A stretch of 64,000 nt of DNA, taken from contig NZ_BPRC01000012.1 of the NCBI RefSeq assembly GCF_022179725.1, forward strand, positions 62,001-126,000, given 5' to 3'. Source of the DNA: Methylorubrum aminovorans. GTDB lineage: Bacteria; Pseudomonadota; Alphaproteobacteria; Rhizobiales; Beijerinckiaceae. The position numbers and the translations under genes are program-made. Under the pieces are notes generated by a model. It was not told the DNA's origin. It was given only the letters and a program-made list of their open reading frames with translations, and ran no database searches. How positions within the stretch are numbered: the stretch's first letter is position 1; each line of letters opens with the position of its first letter. Shown in pieces: positions 9,116 through 17,843 of the stretch.

Positions 9116-10762
9116 ATGAGCGGCTGGCGTTCTGAGCGGCAGGCCCGCGATGCGCGGATCGAGGCGGGCCGAGTCCATGCCGCAGGCAAGGTCGTGGCGG
9201 CCTCAGGCGTGGTCGATCTGCTGGAGGCGATCCTTCGCCCCGGCGACCGGGTCTGCCTGGAAGGCGACAACCAGAAGCAAGCGGATTGCCTCGCGCGCGC
9301 CCTCAGCCAGTGCGACCCGGCCCGCGTGCACGACTTGCACATGGTCCAGTCCGGCATCGTGCTCCCCGAACATCTCGACATCTTCGAGCAGGGAATCGCG
9401 CGGCGGCTCGATTACTCTTATTCCGGGCCGCAGGGCGGGCGGATCGCCCGCATGCTCTACGGGGGGCAGATCGAGCTCGGGGCGGTGCACACCTACCTCG
9501 AACTCTTCGCCCGCTACTTCGTCGATCTCACCCCGAACGTAGCGCTGATCGCCGGCGTCTCGGCCGACCGGGACGGCAACCTCTATACCGGGCCGAACAC
9601 CGAGGACACGCCGACCGTGGTGGAGGCGACCGCCTTCAAGAATGGCGTCGTGGTGGCGCAGGTCAACGAGATCGTCGAGCGCGTGCCCCGCGTCGACATC
9701 CCCGGCGACCGGATCGACTTCGTGGTCGAGGCGGACAAGCCGTTCTACGTCGAGCCGCTGTTCACCCGCGATCCGGCGGCGATGACCGAGACCCAGATTC
9801 TGATGGCTATGATGGCGATCAAGGGCATCTACGCCGAGTACGGAATCCGCCGGCTCAATCACGGCATCGGCTTCGGCACTGCGGCAATCGAACTCCTGTT
9901 GCCGACCTATGCAGAGCGCCTCGGGCTTAAAGGTCAGATCGCCACGCACTGGGCGCTCAACCCGCACCCGACGCTGATCCCGGCGATCGAGTCGGGATGG
10001 GTGAAACAGGTTCACTGCTTCGGTTCAGAAGTCGGCATGGACCGCTATATCCGCGAGCGCTCCGACATCTTCTTCACCGGTGCGGACGGCTCGCTCCGCT
10101 CGAACCGCGCCTTCTGCCAGACCGCCGGACTCTACGCCTGCGACCTGTTCATCGGCTCGACCCTGCAGATCGACCTTTCCGGCCATTCCTCGACGGTGAC
10201 GCAGAACCGCGTGGCCGGCTTCGGCGGCGCGCCCAATATGGGCTCCGACCCGCACGGGCGGCGCCACCCCTCCGACACTTGGATGAAGGCGGGGCGCGAG
10301 GCGCAGGTGACGGGCGATCCCGCCCTGATGCGCGGGCGCAAGCTCGTGGTTCAGATCGTCGAGACCTTCGGCGAGGGGCTGGTGCCGGCCTTCGTCGAGC
10401 AACTCGATGCGCTCGAACTGGCACGCAAGATCGGATTGGAGCTCGCTCCGGTGATGGTCTACGCCGACGACGTCACCCACATCGTCACCGAGGAGGGCGT
10501 CGCCAACCTCTTGCTCTGCCGCACTGCCGACGAGCGCGAGCAGGCGATCCGCGGGGTCGCCGGCTACACCGAGATCGGCCGCGGACGCGACCGGGCCATG
10601 ATCGAGCGGCTCCGCCAGCGCGGTATCGTGCGCCGCCCCGAGGATCTCGGCATCGAACCTCTCGACGCCGACCGCTCCCTGCTCGCGGCGAAGTCGATCA
10701 AGGATCTCGTGCACTGGTCCGGAGGGCTCTACGAGCCGCCGGCCAAGTTCCGGAACTGGTGA
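9116..10762 (+). CDS. mdcA: Malonate decarboxylase subunit alpha (acetyl-ACP:malonate ACP transferase)
   Basis: 548 residues from the ATG at 9116, with GGGAG upstream; an in-frame start at 9029 would add a tail not expected for the family. MdcA swaps acetyl for malonyl on the acyl carrier subunit, the first step of the cytosolic, biotin-independent malonate decarboxylase cycle. The family identity is strong over the full length (CoA-transferase-like fold, for example GDRVCLEGDNQKQADCLA and SGHSSTVTQNRVAGFGGAPNMG). It is the first gene of a seven-gene operon, with mdcC starting 7 bases later. Confidence 0.95.
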   Translation: MSGWRSERQARDARIEAGRVHAAGKVVAASGVVDLLEAILRPGDRVCLEGDNQKQADCLARALSQCDPARVHDLHMVQSGIVLPEHLDIFEQGIARRLDYSYSGPQGGRIARMLYGGQIELGAVHTYLELFARYFVDLTPNVALIAGVSADRDGNLYTGPNTEDTPTVVEATAFKNGVVVAQVNEIVERVPRVDIPGDRIDFVVEADKPFYVEPLFTRDPAAMTETQILMAMMAIKGIYAEYGIRRLNHGIGFGTAAIELLLPTYAERLGLKGQIATHWALNPHPTLIPAIESGWVKQVHCFGSEVGMDRYIRERSDIFFTGADGSLRSNRAFCQTAGLYACDLFIGSTLQIDLSGHSSTVTQNRVAGFGGAPNMGSDPHGRRHPSDTWMKAGREAQVTGDPALMRGRKLVVQIVETFGEGLVPAFVEQLDALELARKIGLELAPVMVYADDVTHIVTEEGVANLLLCRTADEREQAIRGVAGYTEIGRGRDRAMIERLRQRGIVRRPEDLGIEPLDADRSLLAAKSIKDLVHWSGGLYEPPAKFRNW

Positions 10763-10769
10763 GGCCGCG

Positions 10770-11078
10770 ATGGAAAAGCTCAGCTTCCGACACGTCACGT
10801 CCCGCGCCCTGCCCGGCGCGAAGGCGCAGGCCATCACCGGCGTCGTCGCCTCCGGCAACCTCGAAGTGCTCCTGGAGCGCGCTCTGGCCCCGACCGAATG
10901 CTCGGTCGAGATCGAGACGCCAATCCGCGGGTACGGCGATGTGTGGTCGGCGGTGGTCGCCGATTTCGTCGCCCGTACTCAGCCCGGCGGCTTGCGTATC
11001 ACGATCAACGATGGCGGCGCCCGCCCCGACACCGTGTCCCTGCGCCTGCTCCAGGGCGCCCGGCTGATGGAGGTCTGA
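10770..11078 (+). CDS. mdcC: Malonate decarboxylase acyl carrier protein (delta subunit)
   Basis: 102 residues, typical for MdcC. The carrier serine that receives the 2'-(5''-phosphoribosyl)-3'-dephospho-CoA prosthetic group is expected in GVVASGNLEVLLE, that is Ser28. It lies between mdcA and mdcD, with two bases before the mdcD start. The holo-protein carries acetyl/malonyl groups between MdcA, MdcD and MdcE. Confidence 0.93.
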   Translation: MEKLSFRHVTSRALPGAKAQAITGVVASGNLEVLLERALAPTECSVEIETPIRGYGDVWSAVVADFVARTQPGGLRITINDGGARPDTVSLRLLQGARLMEV

Positions 11079-11080
11079 CG

Positions 11081-12013
11081 ATGGGCGAACGGATCATCGA
11101 CCCCGCTGCCAGAGGCTGGGCGACCAGTTGGTACGAGGCTACCGCCCGCGCCCGCATCGATGGCCTTCTGGACACTGGCAGCTTTCGCGAGTTCATCGGC
11201 CCCGAGCAGCGCCGGATGAGCCCGCACCTGCCGCTGTTCGATCTGCCGCGCGCCTTCGACGACGGCATGATCGTCGGCTCTGGCCGCCTCGACGACCGGC
11301 CGATCCTCGTGGCCGCGCAGGAAGGCCGCTTCATGGGCGGGGCCTTCGGCGAGGTCCATGGCGCCAAGCTCGTCGGCCTGCTGCGCGCCGCTTTGACGCT
11401 GAAGCCTGCCGCCGTGCTGATCCTGTTCGACACCGGTGGCGTGCGTTTGCAGGAGGCCAATGCCGGCGAGACCGCCATCGCCGAGGTGATGCGCGCGATC
11501 ACGCAGGTGCGGCTGGCCGGCGTGCCGGTGATCGGACTGATCGGCGGCCGGGCCGGAGCCTATGGCGGCGGCGGGCTGATCGCCGGCACCTGCTCGCAGC
11601 TCGTCGTGTCCGAGAGTGGGCGCATCTCCGTCTCGGGTCCGGAGGTGATCGAGACCAACAAGGGCGCCGAGGAGTTCGACTCCCGCGACCGCGCCCTGGT
11701 CTGGCGCACCATGGGCGGCAAGCACCGCCGCCTCACCGGCGGCGCTGACGCCTATGCCGACGACACGGTGCAAGCCTTCCGACAGGCGGCGCTCGACGCG
11801 ATCGGCCGCGCCCCAGGCCTCGACCTCACCACGCTTGAGGCCGAGCAGAGGCGGTTGGAGGACCGCCTCGCCCGATTCGGTGATTGCCGCGACGCCACCG
11901 AGATCTGGGCGCGCCTCGGCGTCAACGATCCGGAGGCGGTGCCGGCGCTGACCACGGCCGATTTCGACGCCCTTCTCGCCAATCTCGGGAAGACGACCCA
12001 TGACGCTCGTTGA
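11081..12013 (+). CDS. mdcD: Malonate decarboxylase subunit beta
   Basis: 310 residues from the ATG at 11081, preceded by GGAGG within the end of mdcC; the longer open frame from 10898 overlaps mdcC and is not used. This is a carboxyltransferase/crotonase-like subunit that decarboxylates malonyl-ACP together with MdcE. Glycine-rich oxyanion loops are visible (GGAFGEVHGAKLVG and GGRAGAYGGGG). The end overlaps the mdcE start by 14 bases, indicating coupled translation of the beta and gamma subunits. Confidence 0.94.
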   Translation: MGERIIDPAARGWATSWYEATARARIDGLLDTGSFREFIGPEQRRMSPHLPLFDLPRAFDDGMIVGSGRLDDRPILVAAQEGRFMGGAFGEVHGAKLVGLLRAALTLKPAAVLILFDTGGVRLQEANAGETAIAEVMRAITQVRLAGVPVIGLIGGRAGAYGGGGLIAGTCSQLVVSESGRISVSGPEVIETNKGAEEFDSRDRALVWRTMGGKHRRLTGGADAYADDTVQAFRQAALDAIGRAPGLDLTTLEAEQRRLEDRLARFGDCRDATEIWARLGVNDPEAVPALTTADFDALLANLGKTTHDAR

Positions 12014-12716
12014 GATTCTGGCCTCGCTGTTTCCCGAAGGCCATTCCGTCACGGTCGAGGATGGACTCGTCAGCGGCGAGGGTCCGTTTCGGGGCGGCCG
12101 GCTCGCAGTGATTGGCATCGACGGCGACACCGCGCTCGGCGTTGATGGCGCCTGTCGGCTCGCAGGCGACGTCCTCGCCGTCGTGCGCCGGGGCGGCGGC
12201 ACGCCGATCCTCGTTGCGATCGATTCCGACAGCCAGCGCATGAGCCGGCGCGACGAGCTGCTCGGCCTCAACGAATACCTCGCCCACCTCGCCAAGACGC
12301 TGCTGCTCGCCGACGCCCAGGGCCATCCGACCGTCGGGCTGATCTACGGCCACTCGGCGGCGGGCGCCTTCATCGCCACGGCGCTCGCGACCCGCGTCCT
12401 CGTCGGGCTGCCGGGGGCGAACCCCAGCGTGATGGACCTGCCCTCCGTGGCGCGCGTGACGAAGCTACCTCTCGACCGCCTGGAGGCGATGGCTAAGGAC
12501 ACGCCGGTCTTCGCGCCGGGCCTCGACAACATGGTGCGCACCGGCGCCGTGCAGGCGGTCCTCGACCCGGACCGGCCCCTGGCCGAGCAGATCGCCGCCG
12601 TAATCGATGCCATGCCCGCCGAAGACGTTCGCGACCGGCTCGGTCGGGAGCGCGGCGGGCGCCCCGTGGCGGAAGAGATCGCCGCGCAGGTGGTCCGGGA
12701 TGCGGCCTTTGGCTGA
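12000..12716 (+). CDS. mdcE: Malonate decarboxylase subunit gamma
   Basis: 238 residues, the usual MdcE length. It is the second carboxyltransferase-like subunit, with the loop GHSAAGAFIATALATRVLVGLPGA matching the family glycine-rich active-site region. It partners MdcD in the decarboxylation step. Start and end both overlap neighbours (mdcD by 14 bases, mdcG by 17). Confidence 0.93.
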   Translation: MTLVEILASLFPEGHSVTVEDGLVSGEGPFRGGRLAVIGIDGDTALGVDGACRLAGDVLAVVRRGGGTPILVAIDSDSQRMSRRDELLGLNEYLAHLAKTLLLADAQGHPTVGLIYGHSAAGAFIATALATRVLVGLPGANPSVMDLPSVARVTKLPLDRLEAMAKDTPVFAPGLDNMVRTGAVQAVLDPDRPLAEQIAAVIDAMPAEDVRDRLGRERGGRPVAEEIAAQVVRDAAFG

Positions 12717-13368
12717 GGCCTATCGGCGCCACGACCTGCTCGATGTCGAGCCGGGTGCCTGGGCGGCGGTCATCGCGGAGCGAGCCGACCTAGCGGGAGT
12801 GCCGCATGTGGCGGCCTGGGTGGAGAACGGGCGGCCGGTCATCCTGCGCCGCTCGCATCCGGGCGAAGACGGGAGGTTCGTCCCGGTCGGCCTTCCGCTG
12901 CCGCCGCGGGACGGCAAGCGCCGCATCGGCCTTGCCCTCCCCCCGGAAGCGGTGCGCCCTCGCCCACCGGTGCTCTTCGTTGAGGCACTGGCCGCCTGCC
13001 CCCCCGCCTGGGCCGCGACTCTGGAGGCGCTCGCCATCCTCGCTCGGCGCCATGGCCTCGCGCCGCGCCTCTTCGGCAGCCTACTCTGGCAGAGTTTGAC
13101 CGACCTGCCCTATCTCTCCGAGGGCTCGGACCTCGATCTGCTGTGGCCGATCGAAGGACCGGTGCCGCCTGTGCTCCTCGACGGTCTCGCAGAGATCGAC
13201 GCGCAGGCGCCGATGCGCCTCGACGGCGAAATCCTGCTTCCTGATGGGGGCGGCGTGAACTGGCGCGAGCTGTACGCCGCTGCGCCCGGCGACAGAGTTC
13301 TGGTCAAGCACCGCGACCGCCTCGCCCTGCGCAAGGCCACTGACATTCTCACGAGTGGTGCGGCATGA
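12700..13368 (+). CDS. mdcG: Malonate decarboxylase holo-ACP synthase (phosphoribosyl-dephospho-CoA transferase)
   Basis: 222 residues from the ATG at 12700 inside the end of mdcE; an upstream in-frame start at 12607 lies deeper in mdcE and adds low-complexity sequence. MdcG attaches the prosthetic group to MdcC. The nucleotidyltransferase signature is clear: GSLLWQSLTDLPYLSEGSDLDLLW (about 123-146; the DxD pair is the metal site). The start lacks a strong ribosome site and probably depends on coupling. The mdcB start overlaps its stop (ATGA). Confidence 0.92.
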   Translation: MRPLAEAYRRHDLLDVEPGAWAAVIAERADLAGVPHVAAWVENGRPVILRRSHPGEDGRFVPVGLPLPPRDGKRRIGLALPPEAVRPRPPVLFVEALAACPPAWAATLEALAILARRHGLAPRLFGSLLWQSLTDLPYLSEGSDLDLLWPIEGPVPPVLLDGLAEIDAQAPMRLDGEILLPDGGGVNWRELYAAAPGDRVLVKHRDRLALRKATDILTSGAA

Positions 13369-14228
13369 GCCCACTTTCGGCGCGCCGGCCTCACCCGAAC
13401 GAGGACATCGATCGATCGGCCATGGCCGACACGATTGCGCGGGCGGCCGCCGAGGCTCTCCGTCTCGAACTCGAAACCTATCCGAAGCCGGGCCTCGTCA
13501 GCCCCATCGATTCCGGCAGCCATGCGGACATGGACGCGGGGACGTTCCGGGCGAGCACCGCGGCGATCGCACCCTTCTTTCGAGACCTCGCGCTTGCGGG
13601 GCGAGCGGGCGCGCCGATGCCGGCCCTGCGCCGCATCGGCCTTCAAGCGGAGGCATCGATGCGGGCGGCGACGGGTGGCGTGAACACGCATCGCGGCGCC
13701 ATCTTCGGGCTCGGACTCCTCTGTGCCGCCGCCGGTGCCGTGCCGCGCCCGGCCGCCGGAGCGCTCGGCGCCCTGGTGCGCGACCGCTACGGTGCGACCA
13801 TCCTCGACGGCCCGGTCCTTCTCCACGCCCCCGGCGCGCGGGTGCGCCGCCACCATGGCGTCGGCGGCGCGCCGGCCGAGGCGGCCGCCGGCTTTCCCAG
13901 TCTCTACCGGGTCGGTCTGCCGGCCCTGCGGCGCGGCCGGCAGTTCCATCCCGGCGACGGAGAGGCTGCGCGGGTCGAGGCCTGCCTCGCCCTGATCGCC
14001 CATATCGAGGACACGAACCTGCTGCACCGGGGCGGTCCCGACGGCCTCAACTACGCGCGGGCCGAGGCCGCGCGGTTCATCGCCGAGGGTGGTGTGGCGC
14101 GGGCCGGCTGGCGCGGGCATGCCGAGGCGCTGCACCGCGCCTTCGTTGCCCGCAACCTCAGCCCTGGAGGCGCGGCCGATCTGCTGGCCATGACGCTGTT
14201 CGTGGATGCCGTCGAGGCCCGTCCATGA
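13365..14228 (+). CDS. mdcB: Triphosphoribosyl-dephospho-CoA synthase
   Basis: 287 residues of the CitG/MdcB family. It makes 2'-(5''-triphosphoribosyl)-3'-dephospho-CoA from ATP and dephospho-CoA, the donor used by MdcG. Family blocks are visible: LELETYPKPGLVSPIDSGSHADMD near the N-terminus, GVNTHRGAIFGLGLL in the middle and DTNLLHRGG towards the end. It overlaps mdcG and mdcH by 4 bases at each side. Confidence 0.94.
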   Translation: MSPLSARRPHPNEDIDRSAMADTIARAAAEALRLELETYPKPGLVSPIDSGSHADMDAGTFRASTAAIAPFFRDLALAGRAGAPMPALRRIGLQAEASMRAATGGVNTHRGAIFGLGLLCAAAGAVPRPAAGALGALVRDRYGATILDGPVLLHAPGARVRRHHGVGGAPAEAAAGFPSLYRVGLPALRRGRQFHPGDGEAARVEACLALIAHIEDTNLLHRGGPDGLNYARAEAARFIAEGGVARAGWRGHAEALHRAFVARNLSPGGAADLLAMTLFVDAVEARP

Positions 14229-15148
14229 CGCTCGCGGTCCTCCTCTCCGGCCAGGGCGGCCAGCATCCGAGGATGTTCGACCTCACCGCCGACTGGCCCG
14301 CCGCCGCACCGGTCTTCACGGTGGCCGAGCGGGTCCTCGGACAGGATCCGCGGGACTTCGTCCGCGCGCCGGGCGCGGACCTGCACGATAACCGCACCGG
14401 GCAGATCCTCTGCTGCGTCGCGGCGCTGGCGGGCTGGACCCTCGTGGAGGCGGCGCGCCCGGCCCGCGTGATCGTTGCCGGATACAGCATCGGCGACCTC
14501 GCGGCCTGGGGCTGCGCCGGCCGCTTCGACGCGGAGGCCATCCTGCGCCTGGCCGCCGCCCGCGCTGAGGCGATGGATGCGGCCAGCGGCGAAGGCTTCG
14601 CACTGGCCGGCATTCGCGGGCTGCGCCTTGCCGAGATCGAGACGATCGCCGGACGCCACGGCTGCCACCTCGCCATCCGAAATGCCGCCGACAGCGCCGT
14701 CGTCGGCGGTCCGCGCGGGGCGCTCGACGCGGTGTGTTCGGCCGCCCAAGCCGCCGGGGCGCAGCGGGCCGTGATCCTGTCGGTGCGGACGCCCTCGCAC
14801 ACGCCGCTGCTGCGCGCGGCAAGCGGTCGTTTCGAAGCGGCACTCGCGGCCGAGCGCCTGCGACGTCCGCCGCCGGGAGCACCGCGTCTGATCAGCGGGC
14901 TCGACGGCGCCCCCGTCTTCGATGGCAAGGCCGGTTTGTCGAAGCTGGCGCGCCAGATCTCGGAGACGATCGACTGGGCCGCCTGCCTTGTCGCCTGCCG
15001 GGAATACGGCTGCGACACCGTGCTCGAACTCGGCCCCGGCCACGCGCTCGCGACCATGGCCCGCGAGGCGATCCCGGAGGCCCGCATCCACGCCCTCGAA
15101 GAATTCCGGTCCGCCTCGGGAGCCGCCGACTGGATCAACGGTCGCTGA
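14225..15148 (+). CDS. mdcH: Malonate decarboxylase malonyltransferase (epsilon)
   Basis: 307 residues from the ATG at 14225, overlapping the mdcB stop (ATGA). It has an acyltransferase (FabD-like) fold: N-terminal LLSGQGGQ, nucleophile serine in GYSIGD (a variant of GHSxGE) near residue 90, and a catalytic-type His in PSHTPLL near 198. It charges the carrier protein with malonyl from malonyl-CoA for the start-up of the cycle. It is the last gene of the operon, convergent with the SOUL gene 13 bp on. No malonate transporter (mdcLM/mdcF/madLM) is linked. Confidence 0.93.
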   Translation: MTLAVLLSGQGGQHPRMFDLTADWPAAAPVFTVAERVLGQDPRDFVRAPGADLHDNRTGQILCCVAALAGWTLVEAARPARVIVAGYSIGDLAAWGCAGRFDAEAILRLAAARAEAMDAASGEGFALAGIRGLRLAEIETIAGRHGCHLAIRNAADSAVVGGPRGALDAVCSAAQAAGAQRAVILSVRTPSHTPLLRAASGRFEAALAAERLRRPPPGAPRLISGLDGAPVFDGKAGLSKLARQISETIDWAACLVACREYGCDTVLELGPGHALATMAREAIPEARIHALEEFRSASGAADWINGR

Positions 15149-15161
15149 GGATTGCCGCCGC

Positions 15162-15773
15162 TCACGCCTTCGCGGGCGGCAACCGCACGGCGACTTCGTT
15201 CCGCCGCAGGAAGGGGATCGAGAAGGGCGGGTCATACCCCATGAAGAAGGGCGGCTCCGCCGGCTTTCGTCCCGCTTTGTCCAGCACCTCTGCGAGGATG
15301 CGGGCTTGTGCCTCGCGCGCCTCGGCGGTGGCGCTGCCGGAGAAGCGCAGAACCGCCAGCCGTTCGGGCGGGATTCGTGTCAGCCGGACGCCGGGCTCGG
15401 TCGGTTCGGGCGCCCCGGCCTCCGCGACCGTCCGGGGCAGGTAGAACCGCATCGTGCCGCCCGCGCCCTGTTCGACCGGAACGGTCATCGCGATCAGGCG
15501 GCCTCCGGTCTCGACCGGTGCGGTCATCGCGATGCGCGCGCCACCGTCATTTGCCCCGGTGATGTACCGGAACAGACGCCCGAACGCCTCACCGTCCTGC
15601 TGGCCGCGGGCGTCGGTCTCCACCGACACCCGGCCGTCATAGGCGCGGATCTCCACCCCGCGGTCGAGCCGCTCGACCACGGCGTAGCGGGGCTCCTCGT
15701 AGGTCGCGCGGATGCCGACGACCGACAGCGCGGATTCGAGCAAGGTGACGAGATAGTAGAGGAACTTGTCCAT
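15162..15773 (-). CDS. SOUL family heme-binding protein
   Basis: 203 residues. The N-terminus (about 1-20, MDKFLYYLVTLLESALSVVG) is a short hydrophobic anchor or signal. The rest matches the SOUL/HEBP domain: YEEPRYAVVERLDRGVEIRAYDGRV, FRYITGANDGGARIAMTAPV and the proline-rich MTVPVEQ strand. SOUL proteins bind heme or related tetrapyrroles, but the bacterial role is poorly known. It is convergent with mdcH and starts a run of minus-strand stress-type genes. Confidence 0.87.
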   Translation of the reverse strand: MDKFLYYLVTLLESALSVVGIRATYEEPRYAVVERLDRGVEIRAYDGRVSVETDARGQQDGEAFGRLFRYITGANDGGARIAMTAPVETGGRLIAMTVPVEQGAGGTMRFYLPRTVAEAGAPEPTEPGVRLTRIPPERLAVLRFSGSATAEAREAQARILAEVLDKAGRKPAEPPFFMGYDPPFSIPFLRRNEVAVRLPPAKA

Positions 15774-15937
15774 CGTGAGCGGGGCCGGAGAGCAGGGTCC
15801 ACGAACAATTGCCGTTCGCCGGAAGCCGTTCCGTCACCGGGCGGCGCCTTCCTCGTTCGGCCGTATGCTTTGCGGTGATACCTTGGCCGACCTCGCCGCG
15901 GTGATCGGATCATCCCGGCGGTCGATAGACGGTCCAG

Positions 15938-16366
15938 TTACTTCTTCGGTTCGGAGCCGAGATAGACGTATTCCGGTGCGGCGCGGAGTTGGTCCTTGTC
16001 GGTCTCGATCACTGCGTCGAGGCTCCCTCCATCCTTGCGCGACAGCTTCAGGGTCTCGGGCGCCACGGCGACGTACTTGGCGTTCAGGCCGAGGAAGCCG
16101 CCGACGCTGACGACGTAGGATTTTACCGCGCGCCTCTCGTCGAACACCACGTCGGCCACGGAGCCGATGGTTTCGTTCGCGCCGTTGCGGATGCTCAGGC
16201 CGATCAGCTTCGAGGCGACCACGTCCTCGGGCGCCTGGGCCACGAACTTCGCCCGAAGGTCGTCGTTCAGCGTTGCCGGCTGCGCGGCGACGGGCGCGGG
16301 CTCCTGGGCCAAAGCGGGTCCGCTCGCCAGGAGCAGAAGGGCACACGCGATCGGGCGGAACGTCAT
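15938..16366 (-). CDS. Secreted PRC-barrel domain protein
   Basis: 142 residues with a clear signal peptide (MTFRPIACALLLLASGPALAQ, cut after about residue 20). A PRC-barrel domain follows at about 45-125 (ASKLIGLSIRNGANETIGSVADVVFDE, then VVSVGGFLGLNAKYVAVAPETLKL). This type is common in Rhizobiales and is associated with envelope or stress adaptation, but it has no assigned reaction. Exported to the periplasm. Confidence 0.85.
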   Translation of the reverse strand: MTFRPIACALLLLASGPALAQEPAPVAAQPATLNDDLRAKFVAQAPEDVVASKLIGLSIRNGANETIGSVADVVFDERRAVKSYVVSVGGFLGLNAKYVAVAPETLKLSRKDGGSLDAVIETDKDQLRAAPEYVYLGSEPKK

Positions 16367-16448
16367 CGGGTTGGGGTCTCCAGCGGAAAAGGGGAAAGCG
16401 ATGGGAGCAGATGGGCGAACCGGGCGGATCGCGCCCGGTCCGGGACGG

Positions 16449-16931
16449 TCAGACCGGCAGGCGCCCGTCCGGTGAGTACCGATCGACCGCGGAAGGAAGT
16501 TCGCGTGAAAGTCGCGACAGCAACGCAGCGCGGCTCAGGCCGGTCTGCTGCGTGAGGTGGTCGAGCGTCTCTTCCCCGATCGCGCGCTCCAGATCCGCTT
16601 CGGCAAGTTCACGGTTCGGTCCCTGCCGGACCCAGGATTGCGCGGCCTCGCCGTGGCCGCCCTTGGTGAAATGCTCGACGAGTTCGTTCAGTCCGGAGGC
16701 GATCAGGCCGCCGACGCCGGCCGAGCCGATGCCGCCAAACAGCCCCGCGAGGTTGTCGAGGGCACTGGAGCTGCCCTGGCTTGGGGCGGAATTCGGGATC
16801 GGCGGGACCGAAGCACGCCCTGCCCGGTCCTGGTGGCCTTTCAGCAGCTCGGCGATCTTGTCCCGATTCTGGTAGCCGGCAATGGCCAGCAAACCCAGCA
16901 GGGCCGTCATCGACGGATAACCCTTGCTCAT
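16449..16931 (-). CDS. YidB family protein (DUF937)
   Basis: 160 residues. The N-terminus ([22 protein letters not shown]) and a glycine-rich middle ([36 protein letters not shown]) are characteristic of DUF937/YidB, and the end [25 protein letters not shown] helix matches the family. Function unknown. It lies in the stress cluster, with no sign of truncation. Confidence 0.83.
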   Translation of the reverse strand: MSKGYPSMTALLGLLAIAGYQNRDKIAELLKGHQDRAGRASVPPIPNSAPSQGSSSALDNLAGLFGGIGSAGVGGLIASGLNELVEHFTKGGHGEAAQSWVRQGPNRELAEADLERAIGEETLDHLTQQTGLSRAALLSRLSRELPSAVDRYSPDGRLPV

Positions 16932-16970
16932 GGCGTGTTCGCTCCTGTTTCGTGAGGTCGCCGGTTCGGT

Positions 16971-17075
16971 TCAGCGCCGATGGCGGGGCGGGGCCGCGGT
17001 ACGGCCGGTGAGCCGGCGGCTGACGAAGGCGATGACCCTCGGCAACACGAGGGCGGTGAGAAGCTTGCGGATCAT
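16971..17075 (-). CDS. Small hypothetical protein (34 aa), single hydrophobic helix
   Basis: The open frame from ATG at 17075 to TGA at 16973 encodes 34 residues. The start MIRKLLTALVLPRVIAFVSR is an amphipathic or membrane-type helix, and the tail is basic (RRLTGRTAAPPRHRR). GGAAG lies about 8 bases before the ATG. It fills the gap between yidB-like and csbD-like genes on their strand. Short and unsupported by homology, so tentative; it resembles small membrane-associated stress peptides. Confidence 0.42.
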   Translation of the reverse strand: MIRKLLTALVLPRVIAFVSRRLTGRTAAPPRHRR

Positions 17076-17099
17076 GGCGATGCTTCCGGTCTAAATCGT

Positions 17100-17483
17100 T
17101 CAGCGAGTGGGACGCGCGAGCCAGCCGAGCGCGAAGGCGGTGGCCACGAGTCCGAGCAGGGTGGAGATGCGGTGGGTCTCGGCGTAGCGGACGGCGCGGC
17201 GTCCGTACTCCCGGCCGTGGCGCCGCGCCTCACCAACGGCGTGCCGGCCGTCTTCGATCCAATTGTCGGCCCGCTCGCGGGCGGCGTGGGCGATGTGGCG
17301 TCCGTCGCGGGCGAGATCCTCCGCCCGGTCGCGGGCGCTGCCGTAGGCATATTGCGCGCCGCCGGCGACCTGATTGACGGCACCGCGCATCTGGCGGACG
17401 GGGTCGCCCGCGACGCCGCCGAGAGCGGTCTGGGCGCGGCCCTTGATGTGACGGGACGCGCCGCGGAACTGATCGCGGTTCAT
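17100..17483 (-). CDS. CsbD/DUF883-like stress protein with C-terminal membrane helix
   Basis: 127 residues from the ATG at 17483; GGAAGGAGA upstream supports it over the start at 17504. The N-terminus (MNRDQFRGASRHIKGRAQ) is CsbD-like. The middle is a long charged helix rich in Ala/Arg/Asp with heptad character (ARDRAEDLARDGRHIAHAARERA), as in ElaB/YqjD/DUF883. The end is a short membrane helix (LLGLVATAFALGWLARP). It is paralogous in layout to the gene at 18797. Confidence 0.75.
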   Translation of the reverse strand: MNRDQFRGASRHIKGRAQTALGGVAGDPVRQMRGAVNQVAGGAQYAYGSARDRAEDLARDGRHIAHAARERADNWIEDGRHAVGEARRHGREYGRRAVRYAETHRISTLLGLVATAFALGWLARPTR

Positions 17484-17550
17484 AATGCTCTCCTTCCGTT
17501 GCAATGGGATTCGGGCGGGCGGGGCCGGAGGCCGACCCCGCGCCTTCGGG

Positions 17551-17754
17551 TCAGTGCTTGCCGGTGATCTTGTCGGCGAGGTTCTTGGCGCCGTCCTTGA
17601 CGTCGCCGACCGTCTTCTGCGCCTCGCCCTTGAGCTCCTGCGCCTTGCCCTCGGCCACGAGCTTGTCGTTACCGGTCACATTGCCGACGCCCTGCTTGAT
17701 GTTGCCGACCGCCTCGTTGGCGAGGCCCTTGATCTTGTCGGTGGTGCTGCTCAT
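17551..17754 (-). CDS. CsbD family stress-response protein
   Basis: 67 residues matching CsbD end to end (TTDKIKGLANEAVGNIKQGVGN, VTGNDKLVAEGKAQELKGEAQKTVGDVKD). Small, hydrophilic and helical. CsbD proteins are general-stress proteins controlled by the stress sigma factor in Bacillus and by EcfG-type regulation in alphaproteobacteria. No biochemical role is established. Confidence 0.93.
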   Translation of the reverse strand: MSSTTDKIKGLANEAVGNIKQGVGNVTGNDKLVAEGKAQELKGEAQKTVGDVKDGAKNLADKITGKH

Positions 17755-17843
17755 CGGATGGACTCCTGTCTGGGTTGGTCATCACCGGCAAAGCCGGTCG
17801 GGACGGCCCCCGCCGTGACGACGGGAGCCGAAGGGGGAAGCGG

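Noticed and set aside
10898..11080. mdcD starting at 10898
   Set aside because: It overlaps mdcC in another frame; the ATG at 11081 has a good ribosome site and gives the family length.
13355..14224. A 597-residue protein ending in MdcH
   Set aside because: The first 290 codons are the shadow of mdcB; MdcH begins at 14225 (ATGA overlap).
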